A DNA stretch of 64,000 nucleotides from Bin87 sp965262485 (lineage in GTDB: Bacteria; Chloroflexota; Dehalococcoidia; Lucifugimonadales; UBA3495). Where the stretch lies: NCBI GenBank assembly GCA_965262485.1, contig OZ253540.1:372001-436000 (forward strand), given 5' to 3'. Positions 1 to 9,320 of this stretch are shown one piece after another. The notes under the pieces were generated by a model that ran no database searches, was not told the DNA's origin, and saw nothing but the letters and a program-made list of their open reading frames with translations. Made by a program: the position numbers and the translations under genes. Each line of letters opens with the position of its first letter. Position 1 is the stretch's first letter.

Positions 1-3000
1 ACACCCGCATCCTCAGACTGCTGGCCGCGCCATCGCCTCTTCCAGCGAGAGTTACGGTACAGGTCTCCGGCTCGCCCAGAGATACGGACACCCAGTCCCG
101 GTCGTACCGCATCTGCAGACGGCCGTTGTGAACGGCATCATCAGTGGAGGCGAGACTCGGAATGTCCCTGAACAGACTGCGGGGGTTTTCAACGGCCGGT
201 GCCTCGAACGCGGTTCGCGTCTCGATTCTGAAAGTGTACGTGTTTGCTGTTACTCCATCCGAATACCCTTTGATGGGGATGTAGTAATTGACTGGCATGT
301 CCAGGCTGTCAAGCGCTTGATTGGCCGCACAGCCGGTACTGCCTTCGAGACAGGGAGTTTTGAACTCCACGTAAGCATTGTCTCGGCCATCGAAAAATGC
401 TCCTGCGAGAGCGCCGCTCTCGTTCAACGCGACGTCTGCCACTGACACATTGGGGTTCAGCGCGACGTAAGCATTGCCCTCGCAGTAAGGAATCTCGGTG
501 CGAATGCAGATCACCTGTTGCGTATACAACGCGATCTGAACATCTTGCAGCGTACCGCCGCCGAGAGCCGCGCCACGAGGGTAGATGCGGTAGATCTGCC
601 CTGGAGATAGCGCCACACGGAGCCAATCGACGGACCTGAATGCTCCTGCGATTTCCAGATTGCGGTAGTCTCTCCCCAGCCGAATGCCGGTGTACGAGAA
701 GCGGCCCTTATTGCCATATCGCGGCTCATTTGTCTCCGCAGGACGAGTCAGAGGAGGTTGAGGCGGAAGAGGCGGAACCGGATCATTGCTCGATGGAGGC
801 ACCACAGCGTTCCCGGTCAGGAGCAACTGGGTGTATTTGCCGCCAGACGTGGTGACACTCCACTTTGATCTGGCGTTTGTTCCGGCGTCGTTCTGGCCAG
901 ACGACGTGAGACGAACATTGAACTCGCCGGAAGTACGCGTCAGCACCACGATGTAGATCGGGCGCCCGTTGGGATGGGGAGGAGGTGCCTGTCCAGATGT
1001 TCGTTCGCGGATGTTGTCTGGATTGATTCTCCGTTCGGTGCCTTCAACAAAAAAGCGGGCAACGCCGTCACGCACGATGGCGGGCCTGTACCTGACCAGC
1101 GGGTCAGTGCCTACGCGTAACCAGGCATTGTTATTGTCTCCCGAGTAAAGGCGGGCATACATGCTATCTCCAGGATCCCAGTCGGATACCCGTACCTTCA
1201 GTTCATCAATGTCCATACCGTGGGGGGCGTCTATGGCCATCGTCGTCCTGATGACGTGGTGACGACTCGACGCGGTGAGTGGCGTCGTGCCGTCGGCGTT
1301 CTGATTGATGTTGCTCAACAGCGTGTTGTTCGGCAACGTGACGAAGGACTGTGGCTCCCTCTCGTCGGTGAAACTGGCCACTTCATTGCTGAACTTGTCG
1401 ACCAGTTTGTTACCGGTGCCCGATGTGGGCTTCGTATAGCTCACCTTGACTCTGCCGGTGGTTACCAGTGCCGCACCCAACGTAAGCGTCACGGTCTTCC
1501 CTCTGATCGTCGGGGTGCCGCTCAGCGTGACGGTCAGTTCTGTACCATCGGCCGGGGTCTTCTTCACCGTGAAGGCACTGTTGGCCAGTGAGGCCGACGT
1601 TCCCAGATACTCCGTGAAGGCGATAACCAGCGCTGTCCTGGAGAAATTGACCGATGCGACCGTCGGCGGGGTCTGGTCTCGGCTGATGTAGAGGGTACGC
1701 TCGGCCTGGTCGTTCCAGTCCAGGTCGGTCCTGCTCCACTTCAACACCTCTGGAGATGTCGTGTCGGGTGTGGCGTCGCTGAATGGGAATTCCGCGCTGC
1801 AGACGTACAGCGTGAGCTGCTTACGGACGGCGGCGGGAATCTCGGACCTGGTTCCAAAGACCAGTCTGCCGGCTGGTGGTAGGAAACTCGATGTCGCTAA
1901 TGTCTTATTGACCGTGTGCTGACTCCCGGCGGTGAACATGGTGCTGCTCAGTGCGCCTTTGGAATCCGAGGTGGAAAACCCGTAGTAGGTCGTGTTTCCT
2001 GATGAATCCATGCTTGGCGCGAGCGCGATCTTACTGGTCCAGATCTGTGTGGCCCCACCGGTGTAGGTGGGTGCGTTGCAGGTGGTGGCCGCCAAGATGG
2101 TGCTGGTGGCCGGGCTGGTCAACGGGCCTTCGCTGTTGCTCGCGGTATCGGTGAAGCTTGCCTTCACGTTGATGGTCTTGCCCACGTCGGCGGCGATGAG
2201 TGTGTAGGTCTTGGCGGTGGCGCCGGTAATGTTGGTCTCGGTCATACCGTCAACCCGGACCCACTGCCAGGTGAACGTCGATTCCTCAGGCAGGCCGTTA
2301 CTGTCCGCGATGGTCCCCTTGTTGGCGGTCAGTACCGCCGGGACCCGGAATACGTTCGGTACCGTAATGGCGGGCACGCCGGTGGCGGTGGTATTGGCGA
2401 CCGGGGTGCCTGTGACGACAGCAGTATATGCTCCTACGGTTGTGCTGCCGCCGAAGTTGGTGATGGCGCGCACTTTGAACGTGTATGCGGTGCCGTTGGT
2501 CAGCCCTGTTTTCGTCAGGGTCTGGGAACCCGTCGGGTCGGTTCCGTGGTTATCGTCGGCTTGTGTTTCTCCACTGGGGCCGAATAGGTAGTTGTAACGG
2601 ACGATGGCCGACCCGCCGTCGCTGGTCGGCGGGTCCCAGGTAAAGGTCAATTGAGTGTCTCCAACCACAACAGCCAAGTTCAGCGGCGCGCCGGGATCTG
2701 TCCTGGTCCCCCGGTCGGGCACTGGGGTCCCTTTGGGCGGATCTTTCGACTCTTTTTCCTGAGGCGCCGCCGGCGTGGTGGTCGAGACCGTGGTGGACTG
2801 GTCGCCGGTTCCGGTCGAATTGATGGCGCTCACCGCGTAGTGGTAGGCGGTCTCAGCCGTGACGGTGTCGTCCACGTAGGTGGTCGTCGTGCTGCCGGTG
2901 TCGGCTGTGATGCTCGCCAGGCTGGTCGCGTCCGCGCCACGCCAGATTTGGTAGCCCGTGATGCTGCTGTTCTGCGGGTCGTCCCACGAGAGGCTCACCT

Positions 3001-3805
3001 GGTCGTGGGAGGGAGTCGCTACGAGGCCCGTGGGCGCCGACGGGACTGGCGGCGGTGCCGCTGGCGTGGTGGCGCTGGTCGTTCCGGACTGTGCTCCGTC
3101 CCCGTCCTGGCTCAGGGCCAGCACGGCGTAGTGGTAGGTGGTCTCGGCATCTACAGTGGAGTCGGTGTATTCCGGACTGGTGCTGCCGGTGTCGTCTGTC
3201 ATGGTGGACAGGGAGTTGGCGTCAGCTCCCCGCAGGACTCGGTAACCGGTGACGGTTCCGCGGCTGGGTGCCGTCCAACTCAGGCTCACACTGTCATGCG
3301 TTACTTCTGATGCGGTGAGACCGGTGGGGGCCGCCGGCGTGTCGTCCTTGACCCGGGTGGTTATGGTGCCCGTCCAGGGACCGCTCCAGGGACCGTTGTT
3401 CTGCCCACCGCTCGTGTACCGGGCGCGCGCCTGTACCTTGAAGGTCTGCCCCTTGGCCAGCCCGGGCAGTGTGATGGACCGTTCAGATCCGCTGGGGTAC
3501 TCGTTACCCCGGTTGGCCTCGTTGGAGTTCTTGTAGGACAGAAAGCCCAAGTCTTGCTTTGCCCAGATGACGCGGTAGTCTGACGGAGCCGGGTCGGGCG
3601 CGTCCCACGCAATAGTCAGCTCGCCAGGGCTGGCGCTGCTGAGCTGCAGGTTGGGAACGGCGCCGTTGCTGGCCTGCGCTTGGGTGGTGGCGCCGATGAG
3701 TATCAACGCCGTCGTGACGGCCAGCAATGTGGCCATGAGTGCAAGCTTTCTGAATGTGGCGAGGCTCGCCAGGGATTTGAGTGCGTTTAGTTTGGTGCTC
3801 TGCAT
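1..3805 (-). CDS. Giant secreted fibronectin type III repeat protein (C-terminus outside window)
   Basis: The minus-strand frame is open from an ATG at 3803-3805 to the left window edge, about 1,268 residues without a stop. A hydrophobic leader (about residues 17-45) suggests export. Four fibronectin type III domains follow (about 45-420), with motifs such as SLSWTAP, SWDDP and FTWDPPTSDGG. Next come an Ig-like module with TFTWQWVR and ADVGKTINVKASFTD, a SwmB-like module (PPTVASVNFSRTALVIAFTE), and a C-terminal part I do not recognise. It probably acts as a cell-surface or secreted adhesin or scaffold; the ligand is unknown. The first 35 or so residues and about 95 bp upstream are duplicated at the next gene (start 9223). 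The 3' end is missing, so the anchoring signal cannot be seen. Confidence 0.85.
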   Translation of the reverse strand, partial: MQSTKLNALKSLASLATFRKLALMATLLAVTTALILIGATTQAQASNGAVPNLQLSSASPGELTIAWDAPDPAPSDYRVIWAKQDLGFLSYKNSNEANRGNEYPSGSERSITLPGLAKGQTFKVQARARYTSGGQNNGPWSGPWTGTITTRVKDDTPAAPTGLTASEVTHDSVSLSWTAPSRGTVTGYRVLRGADANSLSTMTDDTGSTSPEYTDSTVDAETTYHYAVLALSQDGDGAQSGTTSATTPAAPPPVPSAPTGLVATPSHDQVSLSWDDPQNSSITGYQIWRGADATSLASITADTGSTTTTYVDDTVTAETAYHYAVSAINSTGTGDQSTTVSTTTPAAPQEKESKDPPKGTPVPDRGTRTDPGAPLNLAVVVGDTQLTFTWDPPTSDGGSAIVRYNYLFGPSGETQADDNHGTDPTGSQTLTKTGLTNGTAYTFKVRAITNFGGSTTVGAYTAVVTGTPVANTTATGVPAITVPNVFRVPAVLTANKGTIADSNGLPEESTFTWQWVRVDGMTETNITGATAKTYTLIAADVGKTINVKASFTDTASNSEGPLTSPATSTILAATTCNAPTYTGGATQIWTSKIALAPSMDSSGNTTYYGFSTSDSKGALSSTMFTAGSQHTVNKTLATSSFLPPAGRLVFGTRSEIPAAVRKQLTLYVCSAEFPFSDATPDTTSPEVLKWSRTDLDWNDQAERTLYISRDQTPPTVASVNFSRTALVIAFTEYLGTSASLANSAFTVKKTPADGTELTVTLSGTPTIRGKTVTLTLGAALVTTGRVKVSYTKPTSGTGNKLVDKFSNEVASFTDEREPQSFVTLPNNTLLSNINQNADGTTPLTASSRHHVIRTTMAIDAPHGMDIDELKVRVSDWDPGDSMYARLYSGDNNNAWLRVGTDPLVRYRPAIVRDGVARFFVEGTERRINPDNIRERTSGQAPPPHPNGRPIYIVVLTRTSGEFNVRLTSSGQNDAGTNARSKWSVTTSGGKYTQLLLTGNAVVPPSSNDPVPPLPPQPPLTRPAETNEPRYGNKGRFSYTGIRLGRDYRNLEIAGAFRSVDWLRVALSPGQIYRIYPRGAALGGGTLQDVQIALYTQQVICIRTEIPYCEGNAYVALNPNVSVADVALNESGALAGAFFDGRDNAYVEFKTPCLEGSTGCAANQALDSLDMPVNYYIPIKGYSDGVTANTYTFRIETRTAFEAPAVENPRSLFRDIPSLASTDDAVHNGRLQMRYDRDWVSVSLGEPETCTVTLAGRGDGAASSLRMRV

Positions 3806-3899
3806 GATATTTTCCTCTGTAAGTTATTACTGGGTTCTGTGGGCCCGGATGTTAGTGAGTATCGGTCTCGTAGCAGCAGGAATCGCCCGGGAGCGTTGT
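3716..3899 (-). repeat. Leader/upstream duplication, copy 1 of 2
   Basis: This stretch covers the first codons (MQSTKLNALKSLASLATFR) and about 95 bp upstream of the gene starting at 3805. It matches 9129-9320 closely, including shared upstream words such as gttagtgagtatcggtc and ggagcgttgtg. Similarity fades on both sides, so it is a discrete duplicated module rather than a whole-gene copy. Confidence 0.8.
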
Positions 3900-4094
3900 G
3901 GTGGCGTCTCTTGCTCTATTTTGGCTTAGCGCGCCAGTTCTTAGCGACGACCCTTGTCACGGGCCGGTCGCCTGATGTTCTACTCGCGATGACCCCACCT
4001 TTTCGACTCTCTTTTCATTCAAATCGTCTCGGACCGTGCCTCTCGGTCCCTGAAGGGAGAACGGTCCTCCCTTCTGCTGCCAACCGGGTCAGGC
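3900..4094. other. Spacer between the two surface-protein genes
   Basis: The stretch contains the remaining 5' flank of the gene starting at 3805 and the 3' flank of the gene ending at 4095. I see no gene, and no clear promoter or terminator. Confidence 0.5.
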
Positions 4095-7000
4095 TTAACT
4101 ACCAGGCCCGGAGACGGTGAGCTGTAGGCGATTGGACAGTTTCCTCCCGTCCCCGGTACATATAGCGCTGTCGGCAGTGCAGTCTGTGGTGATGGGCAGC
4201 ACGACGGTGACATCAGCGCTGGAGGTGGGGCTGATCGTTATCTCCCAACTGATGTTGCCTGGCGGATCCAGCCGCCGCGCTTTCGTTATCTCTCCGCCGG
4301 TTACGGTAAAGGCGTGGTCTCGCAGGGTCCGGTAGCTGAAGCTTTCCAGATTCTCGCTGAACCGCAGCTCGAAGGTGAATTCAGCTTGTCCGTCGTGGGC
4401 AGTGGGTTCACTGTGGACGCTGGCCGTCAGCGGCGTCTGAACAGCAGCCGTGTTGTTGGTCACCGTCTGGCCAGCGAATGACGCCGCCGAGTTTTTCGAC
4501 AGGTCCTTCAGGCGCGCTGCCGTCGCCTCGGCAGGTACGGTATAGCTAACCGTCACCTGGTCACCCGACACCACTGCCGAGGCCAACGTCAAGGTCACCA
4601 TGCTGCCGGAGATTGCAACGGCATCGACCGTGCGCTCGTTCTGTCCCACGGTCACGGTGAAGGTCGTTGTCGCCGGAACCGGAGATCCGCTCAGGTCCTC
4701 GGAGAAGGTGATTGCCAAAGTCGCCCCGTCCACCGATGCCGACGAGACGGTGGGGGCAGTGGTCTCCCTGGGAGTGCCGCTTTCTTCCGTCGACGCACTG
4801 CTGTCTCCTGCCGAATTGACGGCAACTACCCGGAACGTGTATTCCACTCCGTCGGTGAGACCGGACTCCGTGTGACTGGTTCCGGTCACCGTGGTTTCAG
4901 ATACGTCTGCCGGGGCGTCCCAGCTGTCAGCAGCCTCTTTCCGCTGCACCTTGTATCCGGTGACGGCCGAACCTCCATCGCTGACGGGGGCACTCCAGGA
5001 TAGGTCCAGTTTCCCTGTGTCGTTCACTGACACGCTGAGGCTGCCCGGAGCGCCTGCAACAACCACCCCCACCGCGGCGGTCGCGGCGCTGGTCAGAGTC
5101 TCCTCATTCCCGCCGCCGTCGGTGAAGGTCACCTTCACCTTGATGGTCTTGCCCACATCGCCAGCAGTCAACGTATAGGCGCTGGCCGTGGCATCCGCTA
5201 TGTCCGAGTCGGAGGTCCCGTCGTTGGCAACCCACTGGTAGGTGTAGAGCGCATTGGTCAGCCCGTCGGTGTCGGCAATGCCCGCTGTCGAGACGGTGAG
5301 CGTCTGCCCTACCTGTGCCCTCCCACTGATGGTCGGACTGCCCGTGGCCGCAGAGTTCTCCTGCTGCTGCTGGGAGCTTTGCTGGGCGGCGGGTCCGGAG
5401 ACCGTAATCTCCAGGCGATTGGACAGTTTCCTGCCGTCCCCGGTGCAGACTGCGCCGTCGGCAGTGCAGTCTGTGGTGATGGGCAGCACGATGGTGACGT
5501 CAGCATTGGAGGCGGGGTTGATCGTTATCTCCCAACTGATGTTGCTTGGCGGATCCAGCCGCCGCGCTTTCGTTACCTCTCCGCCGGTCACCGTAAAGAC
5601 GTGGTCCTGCAGGGTCTGGTAGCTGAAGCCGTCCGCGGGCGTTTCGCTGAAATGCAGCTCGAAGGTGAACGTGCTCTGACCGTCATGATCGTCAGGAACG
5701 GCATCGAAGCGCGCGGTGGGGTCGGTCGGCGTTCGCGGAAGGGACGGGGTCGAGCTGAGGATCGCGGCTGTGCCGTTGTGCCCGAGGGCAGCATCCGCGC
5801 CGGTCGCCACGCTGCGTATCGTGCCGCCGTTGAGCGCGAGGCTGTCCGGCGAGACCAGCATTGACCCGTGGGAGCCGTCGCTCTTCGTCAGGGTGTAGGC
5901 AAAGACGGGGTGCGTGCTCCCGCTTCCGCTCGTGTACGATGCGGAGCGCTCTAGCGCGTCGTTTCCGAGCGCGAGCGCCACCGTCGGTGTGCCGCCCGTA
6001 GTGTCCACGGTGACCTCCTCGTCGAAGGTCAGCGTAACCTCGACGGTCTCGTCCGGCGCCCAGTCGTCGTTGCCGGCCGGCGGCGCGAGCGAGATGCCGG
6101 TCACCGACGGCGCCGCAGTCGCCAACGCCGTCGAAGCGCTCGTGGTCACTTTGACCGTGTCGGTGCCGGTGATTGTCGTGCCCTTGCCGGTCACGGTGAG
6201 GCGGAAGTACACGTTGTTCAAGGTGGGCATGATGAAGGACAGTAGGGCCATGTCGGCGATCGCGAGAGTCACCGGGTCCGTGGTTACTTCGGTGGCGCCG
6301 GCCTCGTCGGTCACCTGTTTCCAGGCATAAGTGACGTTGCTGCCCCAGGGCCCCGTGGCGCTGCCCGGGAGGAACACCCTTCTGCCTGCCGTCACTCCCA
6401 TGTGGTCGGCGCCCGCATTCGCCACCGGCACGAACGAGCTCGATTCCGGATTGCCGTACACAAACAGCTCTTCCAGTGCCGTGAGGTTCTTGAAAACGCC
6501 CTCTGGCAGGTCCTTTAGTCTGTTAGTGTCCAAGCGTAGGACGGTAAGTGCCGTGAGATCGTCGAAGATACCGGCAGGCAGGGCGTCCAGTCTGTTCCGA
6601 TCCAAGCTTAGGTCGGTAAGTGCCGTGAGATCGTGGAATATACCGGCAGGCAGGGCGGTCAGGCCGTTACTAAGCAAGACCAGCGTGCTCAGTGCCGTGA
6701 GATCGTCGAATATACCGGCAGGCAGGGCGGTCAGGCCGTTATCTCGTAAGTTCAGCTCGGTAAGCCCGGTCAGCCCATCGAAGTCCCCGGCCTGCAGGCC
6801 CGACGTCTGCAGGGCATTGCTGGGGAACATCAACTTCGTCTCTATCTCCGCGAGATCTGCGCGGGAGACTTTCGCGCACTCGGTCACGCCGGCGACGGCG
6901 GCGACGATCTTGTCGCTCACCACGGTGGTACGCTCGCACACGCCAGTCGGCCCCACGTCAATCCACATGATGCGCCGGTTCGCGGGTATGTGGTCCTCCC

Positions 7001-7541
7001 CGTTGAGCGAGTACACGAAGTACATGACGCCTTCCGCCACGCCCCAGTGCGCTTTTGGCGTGAAGACCAGGCGTCCCGCTTCGAGGTCGGCCCGCGACAC
7101 GGTCGCGTAGTGGTGGGCGCGCGGGCCGTTGTGGCTCAACCGCCCCCATGAGCGGTCGGGACCCTTCCTGAAGTACACCGCCGTGAGACTGGCGGCTTCC
7201 GTACCGAAGTCGGCGACGGAGAAGGTGTGGCTGCGGGTTTCGGGCACCGTGACGCGCGGATCGGTCGGGATGGTGGTGCCGCCCTCCGGCACCCCGGCGC
7301 GTCGGAGGAACCCGAACGGGGTTCCGTCGCCCGCCGAGGAGACGGCGCGCAGCTGGAAGCAGTATGAGGTTCCGTTGGTCAATCCCGTCGCCGCCACCGT
7401 GAGCTCGTCGCCGAGCGAGGTCCCCGGATCCGCGGAGTCTGCGACGTCGGTCCAGTCGGGGTTCCAGTTCTGGATGCCCGTCCAGCGGCAGAAGCTCCTG
7501 GAATCGGTGTTGGGGAGGGGTTCTACGTCGTTTGTGGGGGG
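4095..7541 (-). CDS. C-terminal part of a giant LRR/FnIII/SwmB surface protein (frame-broken from 7523-9223)
   Basis: This is about 1,148 residues ending at a TAA (4095-4097). Domains in order: the rest of a fibronectin type III domain begun in the upstream reading frame; a cadherin-like stretch; five leucine-rich repeats of the LTALPAGIFDDLTAL type; a PKD-like module; an invasin-type module (TLTFDEEVTVDTTGGTP); a 95-residue module (FTFELHFSE to LEITVSGPA); an Ig-like module; a fibronectin type III domain (LDLSWSAPVSDGGSAVTGY); a SwmB module; and a second copy of the 95-residue module ending at the C-terminus. The frame stays open to an ATG at 7712, but the residues before about 7541 do not resemble any domain and lie over the real coding frame of the upstream ORF. 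Together with 7523-9223 it would be one protein of about 1,710 residues. No anchor motif is seen at the C-terminus. Confidence 0.8.
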   Translation of the reverse strand, partial: PPTNDVEPLPNTDSRSFCRWTGIQNWNPDWTDVADSADPGTSLGDELTVAATGLTNGTSYCFQLRAVSSAGDGTPFGFLRRAGVPEGGTTIPTDPRVTVPETRSHTFSVADFGTEAASLTAVYFRKGPDRSWGRLSHNGPRAHHYATVSRADLEAGRLVFTPKAHWGVAEGVMYFVYSLNGEDHIPANRRIMWIDVGPTGVCERTTVVSDKIVAAVAGVTECAKVSRADLAEIETKLMFPSNALQTSGLQAGDFDGLTGLTELNLRDNGLTALPAGIFDDLTALSTLVLLSNGLTALPAGIFHDLTALTDLSLDRNRLDALPAGIFDDLTALTVLRLDTNRLKDLPEGVFKNLTALEELFVYGNPESSSFVPVANAGADHMGVTAGRRVFLPGSATGPWGSNVTYAWKQVTDEAGATEVTTDPVTLAIADMALLSFIMPTLNNVYFRLTVTGKGTTITGTDTVKVTTSASTALATAAPSVTGISLAPPAGNDDWAPDETVEVTLTFDEEVTVDTTGGTPTVALALGNDALERSASYTSGSGSTHPVFAYTLTKSDGSHGSMLVSPDSLALNGGTIRSVATGADAALGHNGTAAILSSTPSLPRTPTDPTARFDAVPDDHDGQSTFTFELHFSETPADGFSYQTLQDHVFTVTGGEVTKARRLDPPSNISWEITINPASNADVTIVLPITTDCTADGAVCTGDGRKLSNRLEITVSGPAAQQSSQQQQENSAATGSPTISGRAQVGQTLTVSTAGIADTDGLTNALYTYQWVANDGTSDSDIADATASAYTLTAGDVGKTIKVKVTFTDGGGNEETLTSAATAAVGVVVAGAPGSLSVSVNDTGKLDLSWSAPVSDGGSAVTGYKVQRKEAADSWDAPADVSETTVTGTSHTESGLTDGVEYTFRVVAVNSAGDSSASTEESGTPRETTAPTVSSASVDGATLAITFSEDLSGSPVPATTTFTVTVGQNERTVDAVAISGSMVTLTLASAVVSGDQVTVSYTVPAEATAARLKDLSKNSAASFAGQTVTNNTAAVQTPLTASVHSEPTAHDGQAEFTFELRFSENLESFSYRTLRDHAFTVTGGEITKARRLDPPGNISWEITISPTSSADVTVVLPITTDCTADSAICTGDGRKLSNRLQLTVSGPGS
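4101..4395 (-). repeat. Intragenic 95-codon duplication, copy 2
   Basis: Encodes the C-terminal module FTFELRFSENLESFSYRTL to SNRLQLTVSGPGS. It is strongly similar in protein and DNA to 5397-5690. Both copies share KARRLDPP, NISWEITI and VLPITTDCTAD, with two conserved cysteines per copy. Confidence 0.85.
5397..5690 (-). repeat. Intragenic 95-codon duplication, copy 1
   Basis: Internal partner of 4101-4395 (FTFELHFSETPADGFSYQTL to SNRLEITVSGPAA). The copy ends in a glutamine-rich linker (QQSSQQQQENS) instead of a stop. Confidence 0.85.
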
Positions 7542-9223
7542 GTGTGGACCGCCCGCTTCGGCCTCAGCCGGTACTGGTACTTCGTGATCGGGCTTCCCCC
7601 GTGGCTCGTGGGCGGGTCCCACCACACGCGTATCGACTGGTCGCGCCCCGCCGAGCCGACGCGGATGGGAAATCCCGGCGGTTGTACGGAGAGGTTGCCG
7701 GTGATCGGCCACTTTGCGCTCTCGAGTGTCTCCTGCGAGCCCGCGTTGTCAGTGAAGCTCACCTTCAGCTTGAGGAACTTGCCTACATCGGCATGCTGGA
7801 TGGGGTAATAGTCGCCTCCCCATTTGCCGATGCGCGTCTCGGTCTCGCCGTCGACGCGGTACCACCGCAGGTCGAAGTTGTTTCGCACTTTGAATCTGTC
7901 TTCGAAGAACGATCCGCCGGGCATGCCGTCGGGGTCGTGCATGTTCCCCCGCGTGGCGTGGAGCAAATCGCCCACCGCAGTGCCGTCTCCACTGTTGAAG
8001 GAGTCGTGCGGAGGGTTGATGTGAGGCGCGCCCGTTGCGTTCGGGGGAGGTGCGACCACGATGCTCATCGTGTAGGCGGAGCTGCTGTCTGTGGCGCCGT
8101 CGTTCACCTTGAACCCGAACGTCGTGAGCGGGTTGCCGCCTTCATTCGTCGGGGCGGTGTAGGTGAGGTCCCCGGCGTCGATGTTTGCACGGGTCACGAC
8201 CTGGTTGGCGGTCACCGCCGTTCCGCTGAGCGCGAGCGTTCCCTTTGCGGGGACGCTCGTGATCCGCACGCTCGCGAGGCTCTGCCATGGGCTGTTGTCG
8301 ATGAACGGGAAGTCATCTGCCGTGAAGGGGTACCTTTCGCCTGTCTGCAGTCTTTTGATGGAGGTGTCTTCCGACGTCGGCGCGACGTTGGGCTCGTCGT
8401 ATCCCGTGATTTTCACGCGCATCGCACGGGAGGCGTTTCGTCTCCAATCTGCGCCTGCCTGTTTTAATAATGCGTTGTCCCCGACGCTCCATCCCACTGC
8501 CACGCTGGGGTCCTCGTCGTCAGAATCGGTTCCTGAGACATATTCCCCCGCGTTGTTCGTGTTTCTCAGCACGACGAAGTAGTTCGTGGATGGGGCCAGC
8601 GTGATTGCCGACGTCGGCCTCACCTTTGTGATGTCGGTTGCGATGGGCTGCATTGTCTCGAACAGGTTCGTTCCAGGATTGCCGTCCTCTCCCTCCGAGT
8701 GGATTTCGAACTCTAGTGATGCCTGTGTGAAGAGGGCATTGCCCCTCTCTATTATGGTGACCCTGTATCCTGTCGAGTGGCTTCCGGTCGTTATCCTCTG
8801 GGCGGCCATATCCCCGGTACGCAAATCGTAGAGAGTCTCCCGGGGCTGTCCTAGGTTGCCTACCAGGAAAACGTCCGTCGGTGTCTGGGCGTGCGCATTG
8901 CCGAGGTTTCCCAAGATTCCCAAGACGATGGCCACGGCGAGCAGGAGGACGGTCACGGCAGGCAGGACGAGGCGTCGCGGCGTTCGCGATGGGGCGTTGT
9001 GTCCTCTTGACCTTCTTGTTCCAGCAGGGCGACGGCACTTTGCGGCAAGGCCGCTCAGGCTGATCCGGAGGTTGGGAACGAGCCGCCTGCTGTGCGCTTG
9101 GGCGGTCTTGCTGGGTAGCCGCAGCGCCGTCGTGACGGCCAGCAACGCGGCCATGAGTGCGAGATTCCTGAACGTGGCTAGGCTTGCCAGCGATTTGAGT
9201 GCGTTTAGTTTGGTGGTCTGCAT
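7523..9223 (-). CDS. N-terminal part of a giant surface protein with two successive export-signal-like segments
   Basis: 566 residues, starting at ATG 9223. Residues 1-35 (MQTTKLNALKSLASLATFR and the hydrophobic stretch after it) are a near copy of the leader of the gene at 3805. After about residue 60 the similarity stops, and a second hydrophobic segment ending GNAHAQTPTD (about 88-113) looks like another signal peptide. A beta-rich domain (about 115-275, with TNYFVVLRNT), a cadherin-like domain (about 285-400), an Ig-like module (about 440-505) and the start of a fibronectin type III domain (PPTSHGGSPITKYQYRLRP) follow. The ORF stops at TAG just past a run of seven C (7536-7542). One extra C would continue straight into the 4095-7541 frame in the middle of this FnIII domain. 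The true N-terminus is uncertain because of the double leader. Confidence 0.8.
   Translation of the reverse strand: MQTTKLNALKSLASLATFRNLALMAALLAVTTALRLPSKTAQAHSRRLVPNLRISLSGLAAKCRRPAGTRRSRGHNAPSRTPRRLVLPAVTVLLLAVAIVLGILGNLGNAHAQTPTDVFLVGNLGQPRETLYDLRTGDMAAQRITTGSHSTGYRVTIIERGNALFTQASLEFEIHSEGEDGNPGTNLFETMQPIATDITKVRPTSAITLAPSTNYFVVLRNTNNAGEYVSGTDSDDEDPSVAVGWSVGDNALLKQAGADWRRNASRAMRVKITGYDEPNVAPTSEDTSIKRLQTGERYPFTADDFPFIDNSPWQSLASVRITSVPAKGTLALSGTAVTANQVVTRANIDAGDLTYTAPTNEGGNPLTTFGFKVNDGATDSSSAYTMSIVVAPPPNATGAPHINPPHDSFNSGDGTAVGDLLHATRGNMHDPDGMPGGSFFEDRFKVRNNFDLRWYRVDGETETRIGKWGGDYYPIQHADVGKFLKLKVSFTDNAGSQETLESAKWPITGNLSVQPPGFPIRVGSAGRDQSIRVWWDPPTSHGGSPITKYQYRLRPKRAVHTPPQTT
7536..7542 (-). 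repeat. C7 homopolymer at a frameshift
   Basis: Seven G on the plus strand (seven C in the coding strand) sit exactly where the two halves of the surface protein change frame. With eight C the coding sequence would read HTPPTNDVEPLPN and keep the FnIII domain intact. Confidence 0.8.
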
Positions 9224-9320
9224 GGTATTTCCTTCTGAAAATTCTTACTGGGTGCTGTGTGCCGTAATGTTAGTGAGTATCGGTCGCGTAGCGGCAGGGA
9301 AGTGCCCCGGAGCGTTGTGT
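9129..9320 (-). repeat. Leader/upstream duplication, copy 2 of 2
   Basis: Partner of 3716-3899. It includes the start codon at 9223, the first hydrophobic leader and about 97 bp upstream. Confidence 0.8.

Noticed and set aside
4095..7712. The first 57 codons of the minus-strand frame starting at 7712 as a real N-terminus
   Set aside because: They overlap the FnIII coding frame of the upstream ORF, show no domain similarity, and the two frames join perfectly with one extra base at the C7 run.
5379..8467. Several plus-strand frames of 90-310 codons opposite the giant surface protein
   Set aside because: Antisense shadows of long repeat-domain genes; the minus strand carries unmistakable LRR and FnIII domains.
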